Source of the DNA: CBDDFV01 sp965227335
GTDB taxonomy: Bacteria; Planctomycetota; Phycisphaerae; Phycisphaerales; SM1A02
Assembly: GCA_965227335.1 (NCBI GenBank)
Contig: CBDDFV010000001.1
Coordinates: 558,001-622,000 of the forward strand
Reading direction: 5' to 3'
DNA length: 64,000 bases
Every line of letters begins with the position of its first letter. Within the stretch, counting starts at the first letter, position 1. The notes beneath the pieces are model-generated. The model saw only the letters and a program-made list of their open reading frames with translations. It made no database searches and was not told the DNA's origin. Positions 55,112 through 63,107 of the stretch are shown here, in pieces. Made by a program: the position numbers and the translations under genes.

Positions 55112-55974
55112 CCACCGCTCCGAACATGAACGACGCCGCCGCGGTGATCGATCTCTTCCACGGCGCCGCCGATGCGCTGCACGGGAAGCCGCGCGACGGT
55201 TCGGTCGTGCGTCTGCCGGAGAAGGGCTCGCTGATCGCCACCGGCGACCTGCACGACAACCCGATCAACCTCGGCAAGATCCTCAGCTTCGCGAAGCTGG
55301 AGCAGAATCAGGATCGCCACATCGTCTTCCACGAGATCATTCACTCCGAACGTCTGGTCAACGGCGTTGATCTCTCGCACCGCATGCTCGCCCGCATCGC
55401 CGGTCTCGTGCTGGAGTACCCCGGGCGCGTGCATCCGGTGCTCGCGAATCACGAACTCGCCCAGATGCTCAACCAGGGCGTCTCCAAGGGCGCGGGCGAC
55501 AATGTGCAACTCTTCAACGACGGACTGGAGTTCGTCTTCGGCGACGACTGGGTCGAAGTCGCCGACGCGGCGAACGCATTCATCCGCGCCTTCCCGCTCG
55601 CGGCGATCGCCGACGGCGGCGTCCTCTGCGCGCACTCGCTGCCGAGTCCTCGCGCGATGGAGAAGTTCGATCTCGATGTGATCAACCGCGACCTCACCGA
55701 CGCCGACTACGAGTCGCCCGACGGCGCCGCGTACCTCATGACATGGGGGCGCGGCCTCAACGCCGCCCACGGGGAACGGATGGCCGAAGCGTGGGGCGTC
55801 GAACTCTTCGTCCTCGGCCACCAGTACGTCGAGACCGGGCTCGAGACGATCGGCGAACACATCGTGATCCTCAACTCCGATCACGAAGACGGCCGCATCC
55901 TCCAGATCGATCTCACCGACCCGCCCAATGCGATCGAAGCGCCGATGATGGCGATCCCGCTCCGCTCGTTGTGA
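55108..55974 (+). CDS. Calcineurin-like metallophosphoesterase
   Basis: 288 aa from the ATG at 55108. Metal motifs: LIATGDLHDNPINL (D-x-H) near 40-53, HIVFHEIIH, VLANHELAQ (N-H-E) near 113, and FVLGHQYVETG with a late His and VILNSDHEDGR. No signal or membrane segment. It overlaps the EEP gene by four bases, so the two phosphodiesterases are co-produced, one at the membrane and one cytoplasmic. The substrate is unknown. It converges on the lipoprotein gene 12 bases downstream. Confidence 0.87.
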   Translation: MTTAPNMNDAAAVIDLFHGAADALHGKPRDGSVVRLPEKGSLIATGDLHDNPINLGKILSFAKLEQNQDRHIVFHEIIHSERLVNGVDLSHRMLARIAGLVLEYPGRVHPVLANHELAQMLNQGVSKGAGDNVQLFNDGLEFVFGDDWVEVADAANAFIRAFPLAAIADGGVLCAHSLPSPRAMEKFDLDVINRDLTDADYESPDGAAYLMTWGRGLNAAHGERMAEAWGVELFVLGHQYVETGLETIGEHIVILNSDHEDGRILQIDLTDPPNAIEAPMMAIPLRSL

Positions 55975-55986
55975 GTCGCGCGAGCC

Positions 55987-56565
55987 TCAGCGCTCCAGTT
56001 GCAGCGGCGCGGCGTCCATCCGCGCGCCGTCCGCGCCGGTGAACGACGCCGACAACGCCACGCACTCGACATCCGCCGACAGCAGATCCTCCGGCGACAA
56101 ACGCAACAGGTACATCCGCGTCACCGCGTCGTAACGCTCGCGATTCACCAGCGGATCGCGCAGATTGACGACCCACGACGTCGCGGCGGACGCCGGCGCC
56201 TCGCAGGGACGAATCCACAACCGCAACGCCCCCGCCCCCCGCGTCGACACGCCGTCACGATCAAACAACTCCACCCGCGCCTCGATCACCCAGCCGCCGT
56301 CGTCCGACTGCACGAACCGCGACAGCGGATGCAGACGCATGCTGCGCGGCCAGTACGGCCAGGCGTCCGTCGCCGGCCCGACCGAAGCGCCGTCGCCCGG
56401 ATTCGCCGCCGCGCTCGCGCCGTCCGGCGTCACCGGACGATCCACCGGCCCCGGGCCCTGCGGCGCGCACCCCGAAAGACACGCGACGATCGCGCACAGC
56501 CCCACGCCGAGGATGCGTCGTCCCCCAGACCCGCTCCGGCCTGATCGAGTGGTCGACATGTGCAC
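55987..56565 (-). CDS. Predicted lipoprotein, unknown
   Basis: 192 aa with a lipoprotein signal (GVGLCAIVACLSGC). The mature part has a Gly/Ala/Pro-rich linker, then a beta-rich segment (WPYWPRSMRLHPLSRFVQSD, GGWVIEARVELFDRDG) ending in a long helix-strand part with RLSPEDLLSADVECVALSA. No family is recognised. It is divergent from the portal gene; the 150 bases between them (56566-56715) carry a hairpin with a T6 run at 56588-56620. It may be a host gene unrelated to the phage block. Confidence 0.75.
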   Translation of the reverse strand: MHMSTTRSGRSGSGGRRILGVGLCAIVACLSGCAPQGPGPVDRPVTPDGASAAANPGDGASVGPATDAWPYWPRSMRLHPLSRFVQSDDGGWVIEARVELFDRDGVSTRGAGALRLWIRPCEAPASAATSWVVNLRDPLVNRERYDAVTRMYLLRLSPEDLLSADVECVALSASFTGADGARMDAAPLQLER

Positions 56566-56587
56566 AGCCTATCGCGCCGCCCGCCGG

Positions 56588-56620
56588 CGTGCGCGCTCGT
56601 GCGCACGCGGACAGTTTTTT
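56588..56620 (+). terminator. Hairpin followed by T6 in portal-gene leader
   Basis: CGTGCGC-GCTC-style arms (CGTGCGC/GCGCACG, 56588-56607) are followed 7 bases later by TTTTTT (56615-56620). The distance between stem and T-run is a little long, so it may act as an attenuator or have no function. Confidence 0.3.
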
Positions 56621-56715
56621 GTGATCCGTCCGCCGGAATGACGCGCGATGCGCGCACCGGGGCGCGGCGCCGAGCCAGGGGTGGAGACCCGCCCTGATCG
56701 GAGACGCCGCCGCCC

Positions 56716-58209
56716 ATGCCTGACTCACTCCAGCCATTTCACGACCTCCCGCTCGACGCCGCGCTCCTCGCCGCCCTTCGCGCCGAACATCGCGACCTCG
56801 TCCTCCCCCGCCTCCGCCGACTGTGGATGTACTACCGCAACGCACTCGCCGACCCCGCCGCGAACGGCGGCTCAAGCGGGGCCCCCGCCCAGTTCCACGG
56901 CCTCCCGGTCCGACTTCGCGGCGACAGCGGACGCGCCGGGCGTTTCCGTGACGACCGGCTCGATCGCGAGATCGTCATCGAGAACGACATCGCGTGGCGT
57001 GTACAGACCCTCGTCGACTTCATGTTCCCCGCCGCCCCGACCATCGTCTCCCGCGCCCCCGATCGCGGTCGACGCGCCGTCATCGAGGACGTCCTCAGCG
57101 CCGTCTTTCGCGCCAACGGCGACGTGCGTCTCTGGCAGGACGCGGCCCTGCTCGGATCGATCTACGGACACGTCGACTTCCTCCTTCGCCCCGACGCCCT
57201 CGCCACGCCCGGTGCGTCGCCGGAGGCGATTGTGATCGAAGCCGTCGAGCCGCCCCGTGCGATTCCGCTGCTCAATCCGCGCGACTTCACGCGTCTGGAC
57301 GCCTTCATTCTCGTGATGGAGCAGCCCGACCATGGCGCGCGACGACGCACCTCGCGGCGCCGCCGCATCCTCCCCTGGGACCGCACGCCGCTTGTCCGGA
57401 ATCACGTCGACGTCGTCGAGATCTACAGCGCCCGGCATCGCCAGCGGTACGAGAACGATGAACTCGTCGAATCATCGCCCAACCGCCTCGGCGTGTTGCC
57501 GGTCGTGCACGTGCAGAACCTCAGTCAGCCGCTGGAGTACGCGGGCGTCTCCGACGTCGAGCCGCTCATTCCGCTGCAGGACGAACTCAACACCCGCATC
57601 TCCGATCGCGCCAACCGCGTGACGCTCCAGTCGTTCCGCATGTGGCTCGGCAAGGGGATCGAAGGCTTCGCGAACCGGCCCGTCGGGCCCGGACAGATGT
57701 GGGTCACCGACAACCTCGACGCGTCGATCGAAGCGTTCGGCGGCGATGCGAACAGCCCCAGCGAACGACAGCACATCGAGGAGCTGCGGGAAGCGATCGA
57801 CAAGGCGTCCGGCGTCACGCCCGCCGCGGCGGGACACATCCGCGCCCGCGTCGGCAACCTCACGTCGGAGAACGCCCTCCGCATCTCCCTCATGGGCACC
57901 ATCGCCAAGGTCAAACGCAAACGCGTCACCTACGGCGCGGGCGTGCAGGCGTTGTGCCGACTCATCCTCCACGCCCTGCACGTGTACGGCGTGTTCGAGT
58001 CCACCCCCGACGAGCGGAGCGTCGACCTGGTGTGGAGCGATCCGCTCCCCGTCGACGAGAGCCGAAAACTCGCCGACGCCCGCGTCAAGGCCGAACTCGG
58101 CGTTCCGCTCGACACGCTCCGCGCCGAACTCGGCTACCCGGACGACGACCCTCGGTCCGTTCCGTCATCACCACAAGGAGAACTGCATGTCCGACCCGAT
58201 TCCGCCTGA
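56716..58209 (+). CDS. Phage portal protein
   Basis: 497 aa. It has the usual portal layout: an N-terminal helical part with WMYYRNALADPA, a wing region (DIAWRVQTLVDFMFPAAPTI), a stretch VEIYSARHRQRYENDELVES with a turn to LPVVHVQNLSQPLEYAGVSD, and the long stem/crown helices with SDRANRVTLQSFRMWLGKGI. This matches SPP1 gp6-like portals in pattern and size. The dodecameric ring forms the DNA channel at a capsid vertex. It overlaps the scaffold-like gene by 23 bases, and both precede the major capsid gene, the standard phage head order. Confidence 0.87.
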   Translation: MPDSLQPFHDLPLDAALLAALRAEHRDLVLPRLRRLWMYYRNALADPAANGGSSGAPAQFHGLPVRLRGDSGRAGRFRDDRLDREIVIENDIAWRVQTLVDFMFPAAPTIVSRAPDRGRRAVIEDVLSAVFRANGDVRLWQDAALLGSIYGHVDFLLRPDALATPGASPEAIVIEAVEPPRAIPLLNPRDFTRLDAFILVMEQPDHGARRRTSRRRRILPWDRTPLVRNHVDVVEIYSARHRQRYENDELVESSPNRLGVLPVVHVQNLSQPLEYAGVSDVEPLIPLQDELNTRISDRANRVTLQSFRMWLGKGIEGFANRPVGPGQMWVTDNLDASIEAFGGDANSPSERQHIEELREAIDKASGVTPAAAGHIRARVGNLTSENALRISLMGTIAKVKRKRVTYGAGVQALCRLILHALHVYGVFESTPDERSVDLVWSDPLPVDESRKLADARVKAELGVPLDTLRAELGYPDDDPRSVPSSPQGELHVRPDSA

Positions 58210-58630
58210 TCCCGCGCCCGCCGACGCCCGCGACGAGGCGCCCGACCCCGGCGCTGACGAACGCGTGCGCGAACTCGAAGCGCGGCTCGCCTCGCGCAAC
58301 GAAGACGTCGCCCGACTCGAACGACGGGCGCAGCTCGACGAACTGCTGCGCGAGGCGCACGTGATCGACCTCGACGCCGCGCGTCTGCTGACGGAGATGA
58401 CCGCCGCCGCCCTCGACGACGCCGACGATCTCGCCGCCGCGGTGACCGAGCTGCGGACGTCAAAGCCGTGGCTCTTCGCCCCGCCGGCGCCGCCCGTCCG
58501 CAGCGCATCGGCGCCCCGCGTGATGCGTCGACCGGTCGATCCGATCGAGGACGCCGCGACCGACGCCGCCCGCACCGGCGCCCGGCGCGACCTCCTCCGC
58601 TACCTCCGCCTCCGTCGCTCCTGCGCCTGA
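58187..58630 (+). CDS. Scaffold-like phage head protein
   Basis: 147 aa from the ATG at 58187 with AAGGAG seven bases upstream. It is acidic at the start (Pro/Asp-rich), then has a coiled-coil helix (RVRELEARLASRNEDVARLE, RRAQLDELLREAHV) and a C-terminal basic segment. The position between portal and major capsid genes, size and coiled coil fit an assembly scaffold; sequence similarity cannot be judged by eye. Some phages have minor capsid or protease genes here. Confidence 0.7.
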   Translation: MSDPIPPDPAPADARDEAPDPGADERVRELEARLASRNEDVARLERRAQLDELLREAHVIDLDAARLLTEMTAAALDDADDLAAAVTELRTSKPWLFAPPAPPVRSASAPRVMRRPVDPIEDAATDAARTGARRDLLRYLRLRRSCA

Positions 58631-58639
58631 CCCCACCAC

Positions 58640-58755
58640 CGTCTCCTCACCTCTCTCCTCTCTCCACTCACTTCTCTCCACTCTCCACTCTCCACTCTCC
58701 ACTCTCTCCTCACCACTCACCACTCACCACTCTCCACTCACCCCTCTCTCCGAGA
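58640..58755. repeat. Pyrimidine-rich heptanucleotide microsatellite
   Basis: The 130 bases between the scaffold-like and capsid genes are almost purine-free on the plus strand except for A, with repeated TCCACTC/CACTCAC 7-base units. There is no Shine-Dalgarno for the capsid gene in it. It may be a slippage tract or a translation-enhancing leader. Confidence 0.75.
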
Positions 58756-58760
58756 ACCCC

Positions 58761-60257
58761 ATGCCCTTCACCGGAAAAGCCACCTGGTCCGCCGGTCCCG
58801 GCCTGCCCGAGATCGCGGAAGACGTCGCCGACATCATCGGCATTGTCAGCCCCCATGAAACGCCGCTGCTCGATCACCTCGGCGATCCCCGTCACGTCGC
58901 GTTGTCGACTGTGCACGAGTGGCTCGAGGACGCGCTGCTGCCCAACACCGACGTCATCGACGACGACACCATCACCTTCCCCCAGACCGAAACCACGTTC
59001 CGCGTGGCCAACGGCGACCGCTTCCGCATCGGCGACCAGGTGCGGCTCGCGAGCAAGCCGGAAGTCATGCTCGTCGTCGCGATCAACGGGAACGAGATCT
59101 CCTTCCTGCGTCAGTACGGCGGCACGCAGAACAGCCCCGTCACCAACGGCGATGTCGTGCACATCCTCGGCAACGCCGCGCTCGAAGGCGACGACGCCCC
59201 CGACGCCCGCTTCACCGCTCGCGTCCGCCGGCAGAACTACACGCAGATCTTCACCGCCGCGTGCGAGGTCTCGGGCAGTCAGTCCGCCGTCCGCACCATC
59301 GGCGTGGCGGACGAGATGGATTACCAGAAGCAGGAGCGTCTGCGCGAACTGCTCCGTGATCTCGAGAACTGCGTCATCAACGGCGTGGCGTCGACCGTCA
59401 ATCCCCAGGGCGACGCCACGACCCGGCGGACGATGCGAGGCATCCTCGCCCATCTCGCCACCAACCTCTTCACGCCTGGATCCGGCCCGCTGCCGGAAGG
59501 CGACGGCGTCGACGGCGATCTGCTGACGGAGCCGCTCCTCAACGCCGCGCTCCGCGAAGTCTGGCGCCAGTCGAGCGGGACGATCGACACGATTCTGTGC
59601 GGCGGCGAGCAGAAGCGACGGATCAACGAGTTCGTCGCCTCGCGTCAGCGTTTCGTCGATCACGACGATCGCTACCGTTCGCAGGTCGACGTGTACGAGT
59701 CCGACTTCGGCGTCTGCCGCGTCGTGATGTCGCGCTGGGTCCCCGCCGACACGCTGCTGCTCCTCGACTCCAGCCGCGTCAGCGTGATGCCGCTCGCGGG
59801 TCGGAGCTTCGGCTTCAAGCCGCTCGCGGCGCAGGGTGATGCGGACAAGGGTCAGCTCATCGGCGAGTACACGCTCGAACTGATGAACGAGAACGCCCAC
59901 GCGTCGATCAGCGGCCTCGGGACGGCGCTCAACGCCGCGTCGCCCAGTCCCGTCACCGGCCCGCCGCCCCCGACCCGTCCGACCCGCCCGATCCCGACGC
60001 CCGCGCCGAAACCGACCCGTCCGCACCCCGGCGGGCCGGGGGATGACGTCGGCGACGATCCGATCGATCGCCCCGCGCCCGATGATCCCGCCGCGCCCTC
60101 CGCGCCGCCGAGTCGACCGCCCGTGCGTCCGTCCGGCGACCCGAAGCGTCCTGATCGCCCGTCGCGTCCGGACCAGGATCGCCCCGGGAAGGACCGTCCG
60201 GCCAATCCGAAACGCCCGTCCCGCCCGTCCGGGCCCTCGCGTCCGACGCGCGGCTGA
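58761..60257 (+). CDS. Phage major capsid protein (SU10/DUF5309-like) with Pro/Arg-rich tail
   Basis: 498 aa. The N-terminal 385 residues follow the DUF5309/SU10-type HK97-fold pattern: EDVADIIGIVSPHETPLLDH at the start, YTQIFTAACEVSGSQSAVRT in the middle, DEMDYQKQERLRELLRDLEN, LCGGEQKRRINEFVASRQRF, and VYESDFGVCRVVMSRWVPAD with LLLLDSSRVSVMPLAGRSFG toward the end. Residues about 395-498 are disordered, rich in Pro, Arg, Asp and Gly, an unusual appendix that may decorate the capsid or bind DNA. It is the third gene of the head module. Confidence 0.85.
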   Translation: MPFTGKATWSAGPGLPEIAEDVADIIGIVSPHETPLLDHLGDPRHVALSTVHEWLEDALLPNTDVIDDDTITFPQTETTFRVANGDRFRIGDQVRLASKPEVMLVVAINGNEISFLRQYGGTQNSPVTNGDVVHILGNAALEGDDAPDARFTARVRRQNYTQIFTAACEVSGSQSAVRTIGVADEMDYQKQERLRELLRDLENCVINGVASTVNPQGDATTRRTMRGILAHLATNLFTPGSGPLPEGDGVDGDLLTEPLLNAALREVWRQSSGTIDTILCGGEQKRRINEFVASRQRFVDHDDRYRSQVDVYESDFGVCRVVMSRWVPADTLLLLDSSRVSVMPLAGRSFGFKPLAAQGDADKGQLIGEYTLELMNENAHASISGLGTALNAASPSPVTGPPPPTRPTRPIPTPAPKPTRPHPGGPGDDVGDDPIDRPAPDDPAAPSAPPSRPPVRPSGDPKRPDRPSRPDQDRPGKDRPANPKRPSRPSGPSRPTRG

Positions 60258-60339
60258 CCGGCCTCCCCGCGTTGCGCATCCCCCGGGTGCGCAACGCGGT
60301 TTCGCTGCATTTCACGTTCCCCGTCGCCTGGAGATACCC

Positions 60340-60615
60340 ATGTCTGATCCCCTCATCACGATGCTGCTGCAGTTCGGCGCCGCGGGTCTCATCGGCGCCA
60401 TGTGGCTGGCGGAACGTCGACAGGCGTCAGTACGCGAGCGTCAGTTGTCCGAGGCGCACGACCGTCTGATGGCGCAGGAGCGTGAACTCGCGGCATTGTT
60501 CAAGGTCGTCCAGGACAACACGCGTGCGATCACGGCGATGCAGGAGATGTGTCGACAGATCGCCGCCCGAGTCGCCGCCGAGCGTGCGCACGAAAAGCGC
60601 CCGCGTTCGGTCTGA
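60340..60615 (+). CDS. Small holin-like membrane protein
   Basis: 91 aa from the ATG at 60340 with GGAGA 5-9 bases upstream. One membrane helix (ITMLLQFGAAGLIGAMWLA) precedes a long charged coiled coil (RERQLSEAHDRLMAQERELA) and a basic tail. The plan fits phage holin-like or small head-associated membrane proteins. It follows the capsid gene by 82 bases and is the last phage-like gene seen; the next gene converges. Confidence 0.65.
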   Translation: MSDPLITMLLQFGAAGLIGAMWLAERRQASVRERQLSEAHDRLMAQERELAALFKVVQDNTRAITAMQEMCRQIAARVAAERAHEKRPRSV

Positions 60616-60743
60616 AGTCGCCCCTCCGACGAGCGACAGTCCTGAACGCGGGCGCGGGAATGGGCGGTTTCGTCGCCGTCGTCGCAGCGCCGTCCGCCGG
60701 GATCCCTGCCCGACATCCGAACGCCTCGACATCGCGCCGCGGG

Positions 60744-61496
60744 TCAGCCCCAGTTCGCCAGCAGCCCCGCGAGGTCCGACGGGCCGACCATGCCGTCGCC
60801 GTCGAAGTCCGCCGGGCAGCCTTCGCACGGTCCCCACGCGGCGAGCAGTTGCGCCAGATCGCCCGGACCGACCGAACCGTCCTCGTCGAGGTCGAAGGGG
60901 TTGTCCGCGGCGGGCGTGCAGTTCAGCGGGTTCGGGGACGCGCCGGGATCGTAGCTCAGCATGCTCGTCCCATCGGTGTCAGGCAGGCGACGCAGAGCGC
61001 CGTTGGTGAGCGCGGTCGGGCACGATCCCGCCCAGCGGCCGACGTTCTCGGCGAGCACCTTGCGGGACCCGTGCGGATTCACGCCCCAGCACACGAAGTC
61101 AACGATCCTGGACCCGTCGCCGAACTGAATCGCGCCTTTGATGTCGCGATACAGGATGATCTCCCCGCCGGCGTCGACGTCCGTGAAGTTCACCGGAAAC
61201 GGAACCGTCGCGTACCCGCCCGCCGGGACGACGACGTCGCCGGCGATGATCGACAGATTGGCGTAGTCGAACGGCGAACACAGCCAGAAGTTCTCGACGC
61301 CGAGGTCGATATCGGACGCGGTCCGGTTGTAGAGGACGATGTGGTCGCCCGGGTCGATCTCCGCCATCACCATCGGCGACGGCAGCGTGCTCCCGTCGTC
61401 GACGGGGTTGAGCGGCGGGCAGTCGTCGCCGGCGGAGGCGACGGCCGTGAGGCCCATGACAAGGAGCAGGGTCGAGGCGGCGATTCGCAGACGCAT
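60744..61496 (-). CDS. Secreted beta-sandwich protein with dockerin-like C-terminus
   Basis: 250 aa from the ATG at 61496 with a signal peptide (RIAASTLLLVMGLTAVASA). The body looks like a lamin-tail-type beta-sandwich: MVMAEIDPGDHIVLYNRTAS, DIDLGVENFWLC, and IVDFVCWGVNPHGSRKV. The last 55 residues hold two EF-hand-like dockerin loops (DLDEDGSVGPGDLAQLLAAW; DFDGDGMVGPSDLAGLLANW). Cysteines in GPCEGC lie between the two loops. Likely a surface-displayed protein, related in tail to the beta-helix protein at 33898. Confidence 0.85.
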   Translation of the reverse strand: MRLRIAASTLLLVMGLTAVASAGDDCPPLNPVDDGSTLPSPMVMAEIDPGDHIVLYNRTASDIDLGVENFWLCSPFDYANLSIIAGDVVVPAGGYATVPFPVNFTDVDAGGEIILYRDIKGAIQFGDGSRIVDFVCWGVNPHGSRKVLAENVGRWAGSCPTALTNGALRRLPDTDGTSMLSYDPGASPNPLNCTPAADNPFDLDEDGSVGPGDLAQLLAAWGPCEGCPADFDGDGMVGPSDLAGLLANWG

Positions 61497-61740
61497 GATC
61501 AATCTCCCGAAACAGCGGTGGGGTGGGTCGGACGGAGCGCGCACCGGCAGCACTCCCCTCATCAGGCCAATGTCGCCAGCCCCGTCCCATCTTGCATCCG
61601 ACGTCAAGCTGTGACCATTCTGCCGGGGGTTCCGATAATGGCCGGTCCCAGGACCCGTCTCCGAAATCGCCCCGCCCGGACGCAAACAACTTGGCGGCAG
61701 TCGCTTGCATCTCCCGGAATCGGGCCTAGGTTGGTATCTA

Positions 61741-61917
61741 TAGACGACCTTCCATGTGTCGGGCCGCCTGCGGAGGCACGGACCGACGGAAGGCTGAAGG
61801 CCCTGCGTCGCGCCCTGCGTGGAGCTGGAGGAGACTCCACGCGGCGCGGCCCGGCCTCGCATTGCGCAACCCACCAAAGCCACCAGGCGTCGGCACGTTG
61901 CCGGCGCCTTGTGGTTT
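61741..61917 (+). ncRNA. Candidate structured RNA (three consecutive hairpins)
   Basis: In the 420-base gap 61497-61916 three strong stems follow each other: (1) CCTTCC/GGAAGG enclosing GTCGG/CCGAC and a GCCT-GCGG-AGGC cap, 61748-61793; (2) CGCGCC plus GCGTGGAG pairing with CTCCACGC plus GGCGCG, 61809-61848; (3) an imperfect 18-bp stem 61876-61917 ending in TTT. A TATCTATAG stretch just upstream could be a -10 element. No similarity to RNase P, tmRNA or SRP RNA was recognised. The remainder of the gap (61497-61740) shows nothing. Confidence 0.35.
61876..61917 (-). terminator. Long imperfect hairpin at the oxidase gene end
   Basis: AAAGCCACCAGGCGTCGGCA pairs with TGCCGGCGCCTTGTGGTTT (one bulge, a G-T pair). 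It begins at the stop codon of the gene on the minus strand and is flanked by A/T on both sides, so it could terminate transcription in either direction. Confidence 0.55.
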
Positions 61918-62987
61918 CATGGCGCGCCGTCGACTCCGCCGTCGTGATGCTCCGGACGCGAGAAGTACGCGCGATGCGCCGCGAGAATCCGGTCGTAGTT
62001 CGCCGCCGGCGGCTCGACGTCCGCGTCCGCCGGATCGATCTCGTCCCACGTCCCGCCCAGCATCAGCCCATCGCTCCGCGGAATCAGGTACGACTCGTCG
62101 AACTGCGCGATCCAGTTTACCGCCGCCTGCGGACGCACCTTCACCAACTGGCCGCGCACGCCGAACATCGCGCTGTCCCGCGCGACCGACGCCGCGCCGA
62201 GACCGAGGCAGTTCACGACGACCGGCGCGCCCAGCGTCGCGAAGTCGTCGACCCCCGCGAACGTCCGCTCGACGATCCGGCCGCCCGCCGCGCGAACATC
62301 ATCCAGCAGCGCGGCGAGGTATTTCGGCGTTTCCACCCGCCACGTTTCGAATCGTCGGCCCGGACGCGGATCGAACGGCGCGCGGTCCAGCGTCGTCAGG
62401 TTCGCTTCCCGCATGATCTCGTCCGGCAGGTCGAACACCATGTGGGGAATGTCGCCCGCGATGTACGCCGCCATCCGTTCGACGCCGTAGCGCGGCTGAT
62501 CGACCAGCCCCCGGAAGCGACGCCACGAGACGAGCACCGACGTGTCGAACCGCGTGCGGGCGGCGTCCGACTCGCCTCGGTCCGTCGCGACCGGCCACCA
62601 CATCGCCGCCGCGATGTTCGATGTCGTGTGCGGCGGCAGGTCGCGGGCGTGAATCGTCACGTCGTAGCCACGCTCGAGCAGCAGGATGGCCGTGGAGAGC
62701 CCGATCACGCCCGCGCCGGCGATCGCCACGGGCGCGCCGGATTCGAGGCGTTCGGCGACGGCGTCCGCCGCGTGGTGGGCCGCCCCCCACGAGAGGGTCA
62801 CCCCGGCCCCGCCGTGGCCATAGTTGTGGATGATCGTGACCCCGTCGGGTCGCGGCTCGACTTCGAAGCGGGGCCCGCCGTGTCGGCACGGTCGCACGCC
62901 CCACGCGCGGCCGATGACGTCGGCGTCCGTCAGGGCGGGCGCCGTCAGCGAGCGGGCGGGGTCGATGGCGGGGGGCGGTGTGGTCAT
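61917..62987 (-). CDS. D-amino-acid oxidase-like FAD oxidoreductase, circularly permuted
   Basis: 356 aa from the ATG at 62987 (a second ATG lies at 63002). Residues about 27-80 (GVRPCRHGGPRFEVEPRPDG ... HNYGHGGAGVTLSWGAAHHA) match the C-terminal end of D-amino-acid oxidases, where RP.R and HNYGHGG..L.WG sit. The FAD Rossmann motif IAGAGVIGLSTAILL comes after it at 89-103, followed by the family's middle (TTSNIAAAMWWP, TPKYLAALLDDVRAAG, VVVNCLGLGA, GQLVKVRPQ) and ends at LGGTWDEIDPADADVEP. Active-site and FAD motifs are all present, only their order is rotated. It should oxidise D-amino acids or similar amines with O2. Confidence 0.85.
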   Translation of the reverse strand: MTTPPPAIDPARSLTAPALTDADVIGRAWGVRPCRHGGPRFEVEPRPDGVTIIHNYGHGGAGVTLSWGAAHHAADAVAERLESGAPVAIAGAGVIGLSTAILLLERGYDVTIHARDLPPHTTSNIAAAMWWPVATDRGESDAARTRFDTSVLVSWRRFRGLVDQPRYGVERMAAYIAGDIPHMVFDLPDEIMREANLTTLDRAPFDPRPGRRFETWRVETPKYLAALLDDVRAAGGRIVERTFAGVDDFATLGAPVVVNCLGLGAASVARDSAMFGVRGQLVKVRPQAAVNWIAQFDESYLIPRSDGLMLGGTWDEIDPADADVEPPAANYDRILAAHRAYFSRPEHHDGGVDGAP

Positions 62988-63107
62988 GGATACTGCCCGC
63001 ATGGTAGACCAGACGGAGCGGCCGGTGAACCGGCCGTGGAGTGCGAGAAGCGAGTGTGCGGCTGGCCCGCCGCAACGGAGCGGCGAAACTAGCCAAAGGG
63101 CTCCGGA

